Assembly (NCBI RefSeq): GCF_900292015.1
Contig: NZ_LR130759.1
Location: 2,046,001-2,110,000 of the forward strand
DNA: 64,000 nucleotides
Source: Mycobacterium basiliense
Lineage (GTDB): Bacteria; Actinomycetota; Actinomycetes; Mycobacteriales; Mycobacteriaceae
Direction: 5' to 3'
Shown piece after piece: positions 16,948 through 26,751 of the stretch (the stretch's first letter is position 1; every line of letters begins with the position of its first letter). The translations under genes and the position numbers were made by a program. Under the pieces are notes generated by a model. It was not told the origin of the DNA. It saw nothing but the letters and a program-made list of their open reading frames with translations, and searched no databases.

Positions 16948-18909
16948 CTAGGACGCGCTGGCGTACTGTCCGAAGATCCCGGAGAACTCGAACGGCGTTT
17001 GCTGCACTCCGCTGCCATTGTTGTTCGAAACCCCAATATCGCCCGTCTGATCGCGAGGTAGCTGCCACATGGAAAGTTGACCAATGTTGTTGTCCTGCGC
17101 GAAATCGGTCAACGTCTGGGCGTCGGTGAGGGTGAAGATCTCGCTGGTGTTGTCGTTGACTCCGATCATGGGCGTCACCCCGAGCATGGACCAGGCTTGA
17201 TCGCTGCTGAGCGAGGGATACAGCGTCATCAACTGACCATGGGTGGCGGTCGCCGCGTTGACCGCTGCGGTACCCATCTGGGTGGTGCCGTCGTAGTAAT
17301 CCATGGCCATGATGTTCACCGTGGAGACTTGTACGCCATTGGTGATAGCGGCGTTGATGGGGGCGGTGCTGTCGGCGGTCAGACCCGATGGCGTCACCGG
17401 AACGGTGTAGGAGACCGTGACGGGGGTGCCGTTGGCGGTACCCCACGCCTGCGCGAGGGCGATCGCCTGCGCCTGCAATGTCAGTGCTGAGCTGTTGGTC
17501 AAAATGGCGCCTTCATCGTCGAAATCGATGCTGTAGATGCTGTAGGTACTCATCACTTGTTGGTACTGCTGGGCCAGCTCGGCGGCGGTCACACCGTTGG
17601 TCGCGGCGTACACAGCGAGCGGGGTGCCGGCCTGGCCCCCAAACGAGATGGTCCCGGTGATGCCGGCGGCGTTCATGTTGGTGATCTGGTTATTGATGTA
17701 CGAGATTTGGGAGCCGCCGGTGACGTCATAGGCCGTATATCCACCCCAGGCCGCTTGGCCATTTGCGTCGGCGGTGATAAACGCGAGCGTGACGTCTGTG
17801 ATGCCCGCGTTGGCGGCGTCCTGGAAGTTGTATCCGGATCCGTCCGCGTAGGGATAGAGCGTGATATCGACATAGGGCTTGTACACCCCAGTCGAGCCTG
17901 TTCCGAGGATGCTGTCAGTGCCGTTGTGGCCGGCGATGCCGTTGTGACCGCCGGTACCACCCAACAACGCCTGGTTGGCACCGCCAGTACCACCGAGGCC
18001 GCCGTGGCCGCCGAGTCCCCCGCCGGTGCCGCCGTCGCCTCCGTTACCGCCGTTACCGCCGTTACCGCCGGCGCCGCCCAACAGCGCCTGATTGGCCCCA
18101 CCGGCCCCGCCGGCTCCCGCATCGCCTCCGGCCGCACCGGGACCTCCGGTACCTCCGGCGCCCCCGGTACCTCCGGCACCGCCGGTTTCGGTTAGCGAAA
18201 ACAGCTGGCGGTTGGCCCCGCCAATGCCGCCGGCACCACCGGCACCACCGGCCACGTTGCCGCCGGCGGCACCGGCACCACCGGCACCACCGGCACCGCC
18301 GTTGCCGCCGCCGATCAGCCCATTGGCACCGCCGTCACCACCATTGCCGCCAGGCCCACCGGCGGTCGTCGCGTCGCCTCCGGCGCCACCGTTGCCGCCA
18401 CGGCCCCACAGGCCGGCCGATCCGCCGGCGCCGCCGGCGCCGCCGGGTGTCCCTGATCCGCCATTGCCGCCGTTGCCCCACAGCCATCCGCCGTCACCGC
18501 CGTTTTGCCCGGTACCCGGGGCCCCATGCGCGCCGTCGCCGATCAGCGGGCGCCCCGTGAGCGCCTGGCTGGGGGCGTTGATTGCGGCCAGCAAGTTCTG
18601 CTCGAGGGCCTGCAGCGGCGAGGAACTAGCCGCTTCGGCGGCCGTATACGAGCTACTGGCGTTGTTCAACGCCGCCACGAACTGGGAGTGAAACGCCGAC
18701 GCTCGCGCACTGAGTTCCTGAAACTGCTGGGCATGTCCGCTGAAGAATTGCGCGATCGCCGCCGATACCTCGTCCTGTGCCGCGGCCAACACCTGCGTCG
18801 TCGACGGGGCAGCCGTCAAATTCGCCGACCGAATCGCGTTTCCGAGTCCGGCTAAATCCGACGACACCGTGGTCAAAGCCTCGGGCGTTGCCAACACATA
18901 AGAGGACAT
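16948..18909 (-). CDS. PE_PGRS protein with C-terminal GH18 (chitinase-like) domain
   Basis: 653 aa. Residues 1-100 are a canonical PE domain (starting [20 protein letters not shown]), followed by the linker [22 protein letters not shown] and a PGRS region at about 125-335 made of GGAGG/GGNGG repeats with ANQALLGG modules. Residues about 341-653 are not PGRS and read as a TIM-barrel glycoside hydrolase 18. They include the SxGG-type strand ISFGG (about 421), the catalytic motif IDFDDEG with Glu466, the MAMDYYD strand (about 534-540), and [11 protein letters not shown] with MWQLPRDQ near the end. PE_PGRS proteins leave by type VII (ESX-5) secretion, so a surface polysaccharide-acting enzyme is inferred. 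H37Rv has no PE_PGRS gene here. Confidence 0.9.
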   Translation of the reverse strand: MSSYVLATPEALTTVSSDLAGLGNAIRSANLTAAPSTTQVLAAAQDEVSAAIAQFFSGHAQQFQELSARASAFHSQFVAALNNASSSYTAAEAASSSPLQALEQNLLAAINAPSQALTGRPLIGDGAHGAPGTGQNGGDGGWLWGNGGNGGSGTPGGAGGAGGSAGLWGRGGNGGAGGDATTAGGPGGNGGDGGANGLIGGGNGGAGGAGGAGAAGGNVAGGAGGAGGIGGANRQLFSLTETGGAGGTGGAGGTGGPGAAGGDAGAGGAGGANQALLGGAGGNGGNGGNGGDGGTGGGLGGHGGLGGTGGANQALLGGTGGHNGIAGHNGTDSILGTGSTGVYKPYVDITLYPYADGSGYNFQDAANAGITDVTLAFITADANGQAAWGGYTAYDVTGGSQISYINNQITNMNAAGITGTISFGGQAGTPLAVYAATNGVTAAELAQQYQQVMSTYSIYSIDFDDEGAILTNSSALTLQAQAIALAQAWGTANGTPVTVSYTVPVTPSGLTADSTAPINAAITNGVQVSTVNIMAMDYYDGTTQMGTAAVNAATATHGQLMTLYPSLSSDQAWSMLGVTPMIGVNDNTSEIFTLTDAQTLTDFAQDNNIGQLSMWQLPRDQTGDIGVSNNNGSGVQQTPFEFSGIFGQYASAS

Positions 18910-19062
18910 CCGCGACCTCCCGGGAACCGTTAGAGCTGTCGACGAGTACCAAACGATTCCGTACAGTATGGTCTCGCACCATAGCCCAGGGCAATGATCG
19001 GCAACGATACCGGCAAGATCGCGACCATGTGCGGCACAACGCGCGCGATGTCTGAGGAGGCG

Positions 19063-20625
19063 TCAGTCCAGGTAGTCGCGCAGAACCTGGGAACGACTCG
19101 GGTGGCGCAGCTTCGACATCGTCTTGGACTCGATCTGCCTGATCCGTTCCCGGGTTACTCCGTAGACCTGGCCGATCTCGTCCAGGGTGCGAGGCTGGCC
19201 GTCGGTGAGGCCGAAGCGCAGTCGTACTACGCCGGCCTCGCGTTCGGAGAGTGTGTCGAGCACCGACTGCAGCTGATCTTGCAGGAGCGTGAACGACACC
19301 GCGTCGACGGCCACCACCGCTTCGCTGTCTTCGATGAAGTCGCCGAGCTGGCTGTCGCCTTCGTCACCGATGGTCTGGTCCAGCGAGATCGGTTCCCGGG
19401 CGTACTGCTGGATCTCCAGCACCTTCTCCGGGGTGATGTCCATTTCTTTGGCCAGCTCCTCGGGCGTGGGCTCGCGGCCCAGGTCCTGAAGCAGCTCGCG
19501 CTGGATGCGACCCAGTTTGTTGATCACCTCGACCATGTGCACCGGGATCCGGATGGTGCGGGCCTGGTCGGCCATGGCACGGGTGATGGCCTGGCGGATC
19601 CACCACGTCGCGTAGGTGGAGAACTTGTAGCCCTTGGTGTAGTCGAACTTTTCCACCGCACGGATCAGGCCCAGGTTGCCCTCCTGGATCAGGTCGAGAA
19701 ATGCCATCCCTCGGCCGGTGTAGCGCTTCGCCAGTGACACCACCAGCCGCAGGTTGGCTTCCAGCAGATGGTTTTTGGCGCGATCACCGTCACGGCAGAT
19801 CCACATCATGTCGCGGCGCTGGGCGGCGGGCAGCTTCTCGCCACGATCGGTTAACTCGGTCATCAGCTGTGTGGCGTACAGCCCGGCTTCGATCCGTTTT
19901 GCCAGCTCAACCTCTTCCTCGGCGTTGAGCAGAGCCACCTTGCCGATCTGTTTGAGGTAAGCGCGCACCGAGTCGGCGGAAGCGGTGAGTTCGGCGTCCT
20001 TGCGGGCTTGGCGCAGCGCCTCTGACTCGTCTTCATCCCACACGAAATCGCCGGACGCCTTGTCCTTTTCGCTCGGCTCGGCGATCTCCTCTTCCTCGTC
20101 GGCGGGAGTTCTCGGCTTCGCAGCCTTGGGTGCTGCCTCGTCTTCGGTGTCCGCGGTGTCATCCTCGGCGTCGTCGCCATCATCTTCGTCGGCCTCGTCC
20201 GAGTCGAGGTCAGCGTCGTCGCCGTCTTCGAGGTCGTCGAGGCCAAGGTTGGCCTCGAGTTCGAGGTCGTCGTCAGGCTCAACGTCGATGTCGGGATCGT
20301 CGTCAAGGTCCTCAGCGGTGTCCAGCTCGATGTCCGGATCCGCCGACGCATCCCTTCCGTCAGCCGCCTTGGACCCGCGGGCGGCAGGCGACTTGGCGCC
20401 TTTGGCCGCCGCACGGGTCTTCTTCGGGCTGTCGCTCGTCGTGGCGTCTTCGGGCGCCGATGCGTCCTTGGCCGTCCGGCCCGCTGCCTTTACGGCCCGC
20501 TTAGCGGGGGGAGAGCCATTGGCGGCTTTCGCCGCGGGTCGCTTCGCGCCGGCTTTGGCCGGGGACTTGGTGGCGGTGCGTTTCACCGGCTCACCGGTCG
20601 CCTGGCTGGCCTTGGTCGCTGCCAC
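19063..20625 (-). CDS. sigA: Principal RNA polymerase sigma factor SigA
   Basis: Essential housekeeping sigma-70, 520 aa from the GTG at 20625 ([13 protein letters not shown] in the family reading), with GAAGGGG five bases upstream. The N-terminal ~190 residues are Lys/Ala-rich and then extremely acidic (runs of D and E). From [20 protein letters not shown] onward it is nearly invariant: region 1.2, region 2 with [20 protein letters not shown], region 3, and the region 4 helix-turn-helix [19 protein letters not shown]. The low-complexity N-terminus differs clearly from H37Rv in repeat content. Confidence 0.97.
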   Translation of the reverse strand: MAATKASQATGEPVKRTATKSPAKAGAKRPAAKAANGSPPAKRAVKAAGRTAKDASAPEDATTSDSPKKTRAAAKGAKSPAARGSKAADGRDASADPDIELDTAEDLDDDPDIDVEPDDDLELEANLGLDDLEDGDDADLDSDEADEDDGDDAEDDTADTEDEAAPKAAKPRTPADEEEEIAEPSEKDKASGDFVWDEDESEALRQARKDAELTASADSVRAYLKQIGKVALLNAEEEVELAKRIEAGLYATQLMTELTDRGEKLPAAQRRDMMWICRDGDRAKNHLLEANLRLVVSLAKRYTGRGMAFLDLIQEGNLGLIRAVEKFDYTKGYKFSTYATWWIRQAITRAMADQARTIRIPVHMVEVINKLGRIQRELLQDLGREPTPEELAKEMDITPEKVLEIQQYAREPISLDQTIGDEGDSQLGDFIEDSEAVVAVDAVSFTLLQDQLQSVLDTLSEREAGVVRLRFGLTDGQPRTLDEIGQVYGVTRERIRQIESKTMSKLRHPSRSQVLRDYLD

Positions 20626-20803
20626 ATACACCCCTTCGGTCGTACTCACTTCCGGTTGGGTCTGGGCGTGCTTAACCGAAAGTGTCTGCTATGTCGAATG
20701 TCGGCGTTTGATATCAGCGTGAATACTCGCGCGCTATCGGTTGGGCGGTCGCCGACGACCATTGTAACTTCAACCCGCACCAGTACTGGCCCAGCGGGCA
20801 AAT

Positions 20804-21598
20804 TCAGTGCGTCACGTCGGTGGTAGACGCCATGGCCGCCCCGACGATCCCGGCCGCGTTTTGCAGGGCGGCGGGTACGACGGGGGTGCGGTTTTCCAGC
20901 AGGTGCACCCACTTGTCGGCCTTGCGGCTGATACCGCCGCCGGCGATGAAAAGGTCAGGCCAGATTGCGTTCTCAATGGCGACCAGGACCCGCGTCACCT
21001 GCTTGGTCCACTTTTCGTAGCTCCAGCCTTTTCTTTCCTTGACCGATGACGCGGCTCGTTGCTCGGCCTCCCTACCGCCGACCTCGAGGTGCCCGAATTC
21101 GGTGTTGGGAATCAACGTGCCGTTGTGGATCAGCGCGGACCCGATTCCGGTTCCGAAGGTGAGCAGCACAACGAGCCCAGCGTGGCCTTTTCCGGCGCCG
21201 TAGCGTTCTTCGGCCAGGCCGGCCGCATCGGCATCGTTGAGGACCGTCACGTGTTGACCGTTGAGTTCGGCGCTGATGACATCGCGCGCGTTGGTGCCGA
21301 TCCAGGTCTTGTCGACATTGGCCGCCGTCTGGACGATGCCATGCGTGACAACGCCGGGATAGGTCACTCCGAGTGGGCCGGTCCAGCCGAATGCGTCAAC
21401 GACCTCGGCGATGGTTTTGGCAACCGCCGACGGAGTGGCCGGTTGCGGGGTCAGAAGTTTGATGCGCTCGCCGATTAGCTGGCCGGTGTCCAAATCGACG
21501 ATTGCGCCCTTGATACCGCTGCCGCCGACGTCGATTCCGAAGCCACGACGTTGCGGTGCGGCACCAGCGATTTCGGACAAGGGGTCGGGGCTGGTCAT
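20804..21598 (-). CDS. ppgK: Polyphosphate glucokinase
   Basis: ROK-family kinase that phosphorylates glucose using polyphosphate or ATP; 264 aa, one less than H37Rv PpgK. The phosphate-binding motif [16 protein letters not shown] is at about residues 20-35. [16 protein letters not shown] carries the catalytic Asp, [12 protein letters not shown] is the second phosphate loop, and [14 protein letters not shown] is the ROK sugar-binding segment. It is in line with sigA but separated by 178 bp, so probably transcribed separately. Divergent from suhB across a short direct repeat. Confidence 0.96.
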   Translation of the reverse strand: MTSPDPLSEIAGAAPQRRGFGIDVGGSGIKGAIVDLDTGQLIGERIKLLTPQPATPSAVAKTIAEVVDAFGWTGPLGVTYPGVVTHGIVQTAANVDKTWIGTNARDVISAELNGQHVTVLNDADAAGLAEERYGAGKGHAGLVVLLTFGTGIGSALIHNGTLIPNTEFGHLEVGGREAEQRAASSVKERKGWSYEKWTKQVTRVLVAIENAIWPDLFIAGGGISRKADKWVHLLENRTPVVPAALQNAAGIVGAAMASTTDVTH

Positions 21599-21639
21599 CG
21601 GACCTCCTCGGCGAGACGTTTGTGTCCGATCACCTTAGC

Positions 21640-21711
21640 CCGGCGACGATGCGGGCTGAGCCCGCTGAGGAGTGGGCGAGGTGGGTTGGGCCGGCGACGA
21701 TGCGGGCTGAG
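21640..21711. repeat. Direct repeat between ppgK and suhB
   Basis: The 21-mer CCGGCGACGATGCGGGCTGAG occurs at 21640-21660 and, identically, at 21691-21711. Its core (GACGATGCGG) resembles another intergenic element in this window at 42619-42667 read on the minus strand. Such GACGATGC...GAGGAG units are scattered between mycobacterial genes. The repeat lies in the divergent promoter region and could be a mobile intergenic repeat remnant. Confidence 0.7.
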
Positions 21712-21737
21712 TGCGGCGACTGTGATGCGATAGGGCG

Positions 21738-22610
21738 GTGACACGACCTGACAACGAGCCTGCCCGTCTACGTTCGGTTGCCGAAGCGCTCGCCGCTGAG
21801 GCGGCCGCATTCGTGCGCGCTCGGCGTGCCGAGGTATTTGGCCTGCGTCCGGCCGACGGTGCTGGTGGGGACGCAGTGCAGGCCAAGAGCACTCCGACCG
21901 ATCCGGTCACCGTCGTCGACACTGAGACGGAACGGTTGCTGCGTGATCGTTTGGCTCAACTGCGGCCTGGGGACGCGATTTTGGGGGAGGAGGGGGGTGG
22001 GCCCGCCGGGCCGCTTGCTGCTCCCGCCGACGCCGTCACCTGGGTGCTTGACCCCATCGACGGCACCGTCAACTTCGTCTACGGCATCCCGGCATATGCG
22101 GTGTCGGTGGGGGTCGAAGTGGGTGGGGTGTCGGTGGCAGGGGCGGTCGCCGATGTTGTCGGTAACAGGGTCTATTCGGCGGCAATCGGCGGCGGCGCAC
22201 ACGTCACGGACGATCGGGGGACTCACGAATTGCACTGCGCCAAGGGCGATGATCTGTCGTTGGCGTTGTTGGGGACCGGATTCGCATATACACCGCAACG
22301 CCGTGCGGCCCAGGCCAACCTGTTGGCCCGGATGTTGCCAGTGGTGCGTGATGTGCGAAGGATCGGTTCGGCGGCGTTGGACCTGTGCATGGTTGCTGAA
22401 GGCCGGCTCGATGCCTACTACGAGCACGGGCTACAAGTGTGGGATCGCGCCGCCGGTGCGCTAATAGCCGCCGAGGCAGGAGCGCGCGTGGTGTTGCCCG
22501 CCCCGGATGTGCCTGGCGCCGGATTGGTGGTCGCCGCTGCGCCGGGAATTGCCGAGCAGCTGCTGGGGGCACTGGCGCAATTCAACGGCCTCGCCCCGAT
22601 CCAGGATTGA
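21738..22610 (+). CDS. suhB: Inositol-1-monophosphatase SuhB
   Basis: Mg-dependent, lithium-sensitive inositol monophosphatase that yields free inositol for phosphatidylinositol, mannosylated lipids and mycothiol. It is 290 aa from the GTG at 21738, exactly the H37Rv length. The metal site residues are in GEEGGG, WVLDPIDGTVNF (about 98-109) and the C-terminal VWDRAAGALIAAEAG. GSAALDLCMVAEGRLDAYYE is also diagnostic. M. tuberculosis has several IMPase paralogues, so it may be partly redundant. Confidence 0.95.
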   Translation: MTRPDNEPARLRSVAEALAAEAAAFVRARRAEVFGLRPADGAGGDAVQAKSTPTDPVTVVDTETERLLRDRLAQLRPGDAILGEEGGGPAGPLAAPADAVTWVLDPIDGTVNFVYGIPAYAVSVGVEVGGVSVAGAVADVVGNRVYSAAIGGGAHVTDDRGTHELHCAKGDDLSLALLGTGFAYTPQRRAAQANLLARMLPVVRDVRRIGSAALDLCMVAEGRLDAYYEHGLQVWDRAAGALIAAEAGARVVLPAPDVPGAGLVVAAAPGIAEQLLGALAQFNGLAPIQD

Positions 22611-22615
22611 AATCC

Positions 22616-23269
22616 TCAGCAGCTGTTGGCGTGGATCTTTGCCACCAGTTCGGCGTCAGGCGGCTCGCTGGCACCCGCGCGCAGGCTGGTGAGCACGGAG
22701 TCAATGTCGGCGTTGTGCGCCAAGGTGGTGAAGTCGGTGCCGAGGACCAGGTCGACGGAGTCATCGGCGCGGCTGTCGTGCAACAGCTCGGTGCACGGCG
22801 CCACCAGCCACACCGCGGCCGCCGTCGTTTGCCCGGCGGTGCCGAAGCGGATCTGGCCCTGACAATCCAGCCGGCTGCCGGCATAGACGGGGTCGTTGGC
22901 GGCGGTCGGTTGAGCGAAACCCAGATCCTGTAAGGCTCCCGCGATATCGGCCGCTTGGCCGCCCCGGCCGCTGGCGTTGAGCACATGGATCTTGGTTTCG
23001 CTGAGTTTCGCGGGTGCTACGTCGGTCATTTCGGTCCGCGACACCTGCTCGCCGAGATTGGTCGGCGCCGCCGTGCCGGTCGGCTGTGGTGGCGGATTAC
23101 ACACCGCGGCCTCTCGGACATCGCGTGGGCGGGTCAGGGCAGCGGTCCACACCACGCCGGTGGCGACCACCAATAGGACCAGCACAACAATGGCGGGTCG
23201 AGGATTGCGTCGCCGAAATGGCCGACCGTGTTTGTCAAAGGCGGTACCCTCGGTGATTTGTGCGACCAC
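22616..23269 (-). CDS. cei: Cell envelope integrity protein Cei (LytR_C domain)
   Basis: 217 aa, matching Rv2700. A short basic cytoplasmic end (RPFRRRNPRP) precedes one TM helix (AIVVLVLLVVATGVVWTAAL); the rest is periplasmic with a LytR C-terminal domain. Typical features are KIHVLNASGRGGQAADIAGALQDLGF and VWLVAPCTELL, with cysteines that may form a disulfide. In M. tuberculosis, loss of this protein weakens the envelope and virulence. Convergent with suhB. Confidence 0.9.
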   Translation of the reverse strand: MVAQITEGTAFDKHGRPFRRRNPRPAIVVLVLLVVATGVVWTAALTRPRDVREAAVCNPPPQPTGTAAPTNLGEQVSRTEMTDVAPAKLSETKIHVLNASGRGGQAADIAGALQDLGFAQPTAANDPVYAGSRLDCQGQIRFGTAGQTTAAAVWLVAPCTELLHDSRADDSVDLVLGTDFTTLAHNADIDSVLTSLRAGASEPPDAELVAKIHANSC

Positions 23270-23451
23270 ACGTGCACTCTAGTCCGCGCGCGAATCGCAC
23301 GATTTTGCGGAGATCACAACGGTCGATGGTTAATGTGACGTAAATCACAGTTGAATCCTGCCCGATACGGGCACGAATCGTTTGGTGGATGCGTTCGACG
23401 CTGGTACAAAGCGTTGCTTGAAGTGATGAGGGCATGCGAGGGGACGGAACA

Positions 23452-23754
23452 ATGCCTACCGATTATGACGCTCCACGGCGCACCGAGACTGACGATGTGT
23501 CAGAGGACTCGCTGGAGGAGCTGAAAGCTCGACGGAATGAGGCGGCGTCGTCGGTTGTCGACGTGGACGAGTCCGAATCTGCTGAGTCGTTCGAGCTGCC
23601 GGGCGCCGACTTGTCCGGCGAAGAGCTATCGGTGCGTGTGGTTCCAAAGCAGGCCGATGAGTTCACCTGCTCGAGCTGCTTCTTGGTGCAGCACCGCAGC
23701 CGGCTGGCCAGCGAGAAAAACGGCTTGATGATCTGTACCGACTGCGCAGCCTGA
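23452..23754 (+). CDS. DUF4193 protein (Rv2699c-like)
   Basis: 100 aa and almost identical to Rv2699c. The start MPTDYDAPRRTETDD is invariant in mycobacteria. A long acidic segment (about residues 10-65) leads to a C-terminal CSSC...CTDC pair that should bind zinc. DUF4193 proteins are strictly actinobacterial and often listed as essential; the role is unknown. The 182-bp divergent gap to cei must hold its promoter; no consensus is assigned. Confidence 0.9.
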   Translation: MPTDYDAPRRTETDDVSEDSLEELKARRNEAASSVVDVDESESAESFELPGADLSGEELSVRVVPKQADEFTCSSCFLVQHRSRLASEKNGLMICTDCAA

Positions 23755-23758
23755 TCGG

Positions 23759-24235
23759 TCAGCTGCGCAATGCCGACAACACCCGGTCCGGGTGGCGGCA
23801 GCTCACCAGCCAGTAGGGCGTCGGATCGTCGGGATCGTCGAGAACGAGCAGAACCATGGGCCCGATCCACGCTCGATGCAGCACAAACGCCGCGGGGTCA
23901 AGCTGACGGCCCAGCGCCGCAGACTTGGCCGTGCGCGGGATCTCAGCGGAGCGGGACACCACGGTGATGGGCAAATGCGCGGCATCGGCCCACAACTCGA
24001 CGCCACTTGCGGTTGCTGTGACGCGGACCTCGATCCGGCCCAGCCACAGCAGCGCTCCGGTGGCGACCGTGAACAGAACGGCATACGGGAGCCAGTCGGG
24101 TAGCGCGGCGATGCCGAGATTGCATTCGAACGCGATGAGTGCCGCCAGCGCGAAACCCATCGGCCACCACCACCAGGGCACCCACAATCGTTCGCGATAT
24201 CGCACGCTGTGCGGCGCGACGCGCGTGTCGGACAT
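23759..24235 (-). CDS. DUF3093 membrane protein (Rv2698-like)
   Basis: 158 aa from the ATG at 24235 ([20 protein letters not shown]). Two TM helices follow the Trp-rich [16 protein letters not shown]: one in that segment and one at [19 protein letters not shown]. The cytoplasmic C-terminal half ([22 protein letters not shown]...[18 protein letters not shown]) is the DUF3093 signature. The upstream GTG at 24271 would overlap dut and is less likely. Function unknown. Divergent from dut by 25 bp. Confidence 0.88.
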   Translation of the reverse strand: MSDTRVAPHSVRYRERLWVPWWWWPMGFALAALIAFECNLGIAALPDWLPYAVLFTVATGALLWLGRIEVRVTATASGVELWADAAHLPITVVSRSAEIPRTAKSAALGRQLDPAAFVLHRAWIGPMVLLVLDDPDDPTPYWLVSCRHPDRVLSALRS

Positions 24236-24260
24236 CCGGTCAAGAGTAGTCTGTGGCCCC

Positions 24261-24725
24261 GTGTCGACCACTCTGGCCGTTGTGCGCCTCGACCCCGGAC
24301 TTCCGTTGCCCAGCCGCGCTCACGATGGCGATGCCGGGGTAGACCTCTACAGCGCCGAAGAGGTGCACCTGGCGCCGGGACATCGTGCCCTGGTGCGGAC
24401 GGGCGTAGCGGTCGCGATCCCGTTCGGGATGGTGGGGTTGGTTCATCCGCGTTCGGGCTTGGCTTCCCGGGTGGGGCTTTCGATCGTCAACAGCCCGGGC
24501 ACCATCGACGCTGGCTACCGCGGCGAACTCAAGGTCGCGTTGATCAACCTGGATGGAACCAACCCGATCGTGGTCCATCGCGGTGACCGTATCGCCCAGC
24601 TGCTGGTGCAGCGGGTCGAGCTAGTTGAGCTGGTTGAGGTGTCGTCGTTCGACGAGGCCGGGCTGGCCCCGACAACCCGTGGCGATGGTGGTCACGGTTC
24701 CTCCGGCGGACATGCGAGTTTGTGA
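24261..24725 (+). CDS. dut: Deoxyuridine 5'-triphosphate nucleotidohydrolase (dUTPase)
   Basis: Homotrimeric dUTPase converting dUTP to dUMP and PPi, keeping uracil out of DNA and feeding dTMP synthesis. 154 aa, as in H37Rv, from the GTG at 24261. All five motifs are visible: [46 protein letters not shown] and the mobile C-terminal [12 protein letters not shown] that closes over the active site. The next gene starts 18 bp downstream, so they are probably co-transcribed. Confidence 0.97.
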   Translation: MSTTLAVVRLDPGLPLPSRAHDGDAGVDLYSAEEVHLAPGHRALVRTGVAVAIPFGMVGLVHPRSGLASRVGLSIVNSPGTIDAGYRGELKVALINLDGTNPIVVHRGDRIAQLLVQRVELVELVEVSSFDEAGLAPTTRGDGGHGSSGGHASL

Positions 24726-24743
24726 TGGCGATAGGTATTGGTG

Positions 24744-25490
24744 ATGGCAATGGGTAGACGCAAAGGTGGGAGTGAGAGTCGGTCGGTCGATCCCGAGGCG
24801 CCAACCGCGGACGAGGCCTCCGAGCAGGCGCCCGAAGACGATGAGCTGCTTGGCCCGTTCGACATCGAGGATTTCGATGACCCGTCGGTCGCTGAGCTGG
24901 CTCGACTCGACCTGGGATCGGTGTTGATTCCGATGCCCGAAGGGGGGCAGGTGCAGGTAGAGCTGACCGAGAGCGGGGTTCCCAGCGCCGTGTGGGTGGT
25001 CACCGCCAATGGCCGCTTCACCATTGCCGCCTATGCCGCGCCGAAGTCCGCGGGCCTGTGGCGCGAGGTCGCCGGGGAGCTGGCCGACTCGCTGCGCAAA
25101 GACTCGGCGCAGGTCACCATCAAGGACGGCCCGTGGGGCCGGGAGGTCCTCGGAACCGCCTCCGGTGCCGTGCGCTTCATTGGGGTCGATGGATATCGAT
25201 GGATGGTCCGGTGCGTTGTGAACGGCCCGCACGAGACCATCGACGCGCTCACCGACGAGGCGCGCGAGGCGTTGGCCGACACCGTGGTCCGCCGCGGAGA
25301 TACGCCGCTGCCGGTTCGGACGCCGTTGCCGGTGCAGTTGCCAGAACCGATGGTGGAGCAGCTCAGAGACGCCGCGGCCGCACAGCACGCGGAGGCCGAG
25401 CAGGAAGCCGACCAGCCGGCACCGCGTCGCGGGGCTCAGGGCTCGGCAATGCAGCAGTTGCGTAGTACCAGCAGCACCACGGGCGGCTAG
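24744..25490 (+). CDS. DUF3710 protein (Rv2696c-like)
   Basis: 248 aa from the ATG at 24744; TTG 24738 and ATG 24750 are alternatives. The Lys/Arg-rich opening GRRKGG is followed by an acidic linker and the DUF3710 domain (FDIEDFDDPSVAELARLDLGSVLIPMPEGGQVQVEL, split here across about residues 35-75). The core includes LWREVAGELADSLRKDSAQVTIKDGPWGREVLG. The C-terminal 40 residues are Ala/Glu-rich. The family is actinobacterial and uncharacterised; it sits behind dut as in other mycobacteria. Confidence 0.88.
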   Translation: MAMGRRKGGSESRSVDPEAPTADEASEQAPEDDELLGPFDIEDFDDPSVAELARLDLGSVLIPMPEGGQVQVELTESGVPSAVWVVTANGRFTIAAYAAPKSAGLWREVAGELADSLRKDSAQVTIKDGPWGREVLGTASGAVRFIGVDGYRWMVRCVVNGPHETIDALTDEAREALADTVVRRGDTPLPVRTPLPVQLPEPMVEQLRDAAAAQHAEAEQEADQPAPRRGAQGSAMQQLRSTSSTTGG

Positions 25491-25506
25491 CCGCGCCACG
25501 CAACTC

Positions 25507-26205
25507 CTAGGCGTCGGCGACGGCGGCCACGCAGGCGGCGCCCAGCGCGGCGGCGTCCGCGCCGATCTCAGCGAGCGTCACCGTGCGCAGCGCCGCCCTG
25601 GGCGCGGCGCGCACCCAGTCGAGGCCGACTTGCAGCGGATGAATCGGATCGTCGGCGGCGGCAGCTACCCCCAGCGGCACGGCGAGCCAGGCCAACTCCG
25701 CGTCGCTGGGCGCCACGTAGGCCGCGGCTTCCTCCATCGCATCGGGCAATCGCGGCCACTGAACCTGCCAGGAGCGTGCCAGCTCGTCGGCCAACCAGCG
25801 TGGGCTGGACGCGCGCATCTGCGTTGTCGTCGTCACCAGGCCGTCGCGACGCAGTTGTGCCGCCGTATGCCGGGCCGCGTGGGCCGCGGGCGCTGCTCCG
25901 GGCGCTCCGGTCCAGGCCGGTAGCGCGGCCAGGACGGCACGGGTGCGGCCGGGATGGGCCAGCGCCCAGGCGACGGCGACGGCGGCTCCGATCGAGACGC
26001 CGCCGACGCAGATGGGACCCGCGCGCGCCGCCTCATCGAGGGCAGCCCGATAGCCCTCGATCAAGTGATCCGGCCGCGGTGGCGGGGTCACCAATACCGC
26101 GCCGACCCCTTGCAGCGGACCCGAAAACGCGCGGTAGACATAGTCGTCATCGGAACCGGTTCCGGGCAACAACACGGTTGTGACACCGCGCAAATTGACT
26201 GGCAC
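25507..26205 (-). CDS. Alpha/beta hydrolase-fold protein (Rv2695-like)
   Basis: 232 aa. The fold is suggested by TTVLLPGTGSDDDYVYRAF near the start, the nucleophile elbow CVGGVSIGAAVAVAWA (GxSxG), and a possible acid/His region LGVAAAADDPIHPLQVG. It is Ala-rich and soluble. Substrate unknown. It is convergent with the DUF3710 gene and divergent from the OB-fold gene, so probably monocistronic. Confidence 0.85.
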   Translation of the reverse strand: MPVNLRGVTTVLLPGTGSDDDYVYRAFSGPLQGVGAVLVTPPPRPDHLIEGYRAALDEAARAGPICVGGVSIGAAVAVAWALAHPGRTRAVLAALPAWTGAPGAAPAAHAARHTAAQLRRDGLVTTTTQMRASSPRWLADELARSWQVQWPRLPDAMEEAAAYVAPSDAELAWLAVPLGVAAAADDPIHPLQVGLDWVRAAPRAALRTVTLAEIGADAAALGAACVAAVADA

Positions 26206-26360
26206 CCCTAGATAGTGCCCCGCAATCGCGACTACTCCAACGCCGTCCCGCGTTCCGTGTGGCGTCCGGGAACCAACAGGTCTACGGTGACCGTTGGCAT
26301 AGATGGAAGGCTGCTAGTTGTTAGAGCTTCGGTAACGACGTTGAACTGTCAGGAGAGGCC

Positions 26361-26729
26361 ATGGGGGCCCAAGGTTATCTGCGCCGGCTGAGCCGTCGGT
26401 TGACCGAAGACCCGGAACAACGCGACGTCGAAGAGTTGTCCGACGAAGTCGTCAATACCGGCGCGCAACGCGCGATCGATTGTGAGCGTGGCCAGGAGGT
26501 CACGATGGTGGGCACCTTGCGCAGTGTGGAAACCAACGGCAAAGGTTGCTCCGGCGGTGTTCGTGCCGAATTGTTCGACGGTAGCGACACCGTGACGCTG
26601 GTGTGGTTGGGTCAACGCCGGATCCCCGGCATCGACTCGGGCCGTACGCTGCGGGTGCGGGGCAGATTGGGCAAGCTCGAGAACGGGAGCAAGGCCATCT
26701 ACAACCCGCACTACGAAATTCAGCGGTGA
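26361..26729 (+). CDS. OB-fold nucleic-acid-binding protein (Rv2694c-like)
   Basis: 122 aa. The start MGAQGYLRRLSRRLTEDPEQ is preceded by AGGAG. Residues about 45-120 form an OB fold: GQEVTMVGTLRSVE, then VRAELFDGSDTVTLVWLGQRRIPGI and LRVRGRLGKLENG, ending YNPHYEIQ. This resembles the RecG wedge/tRNA-anticodon-type OB domain, hence the nucleic-acid-binding label. A membrane protein gene starts 22 bp later, likely in one operon. Confidence 0.88.
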   Translation: MGAQGYLRRLSRRLTEDPEQRDVEELSDEVVNTGAQRAIDCERGQEVTMVGTLRSVETNGKGCSGGVRAELFDGSDTVTLVWLGQRRIPGIDSGRTLRVRGRLGKLENGSKAIYNPHYEIQR

Positions 26730-26751
26730 CCAATCCCGTAGTGGGCGCGGT

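Noticed and set aside
17933..18535. PGRS repeats as a CRISPR or satellite array
   Set aside because: The periodicity is codon-based Gly-Gly-Ala/Asn coding inside an intact PE_PGRS frame; there are no regular spacers.
18092..18691. Proline-rich ORF on the plus strand inside the PE_PGRS gene
   Set aside because: It is the antisense image of GGx repeats and has no start signal or domain.
19985..20722. Serine-rich ORF opposite the sigA N-terminus
   Set aside because: It is the mirror of the acidic Asp/Glu codons of sigA; no ribosome site or homology is apparent.
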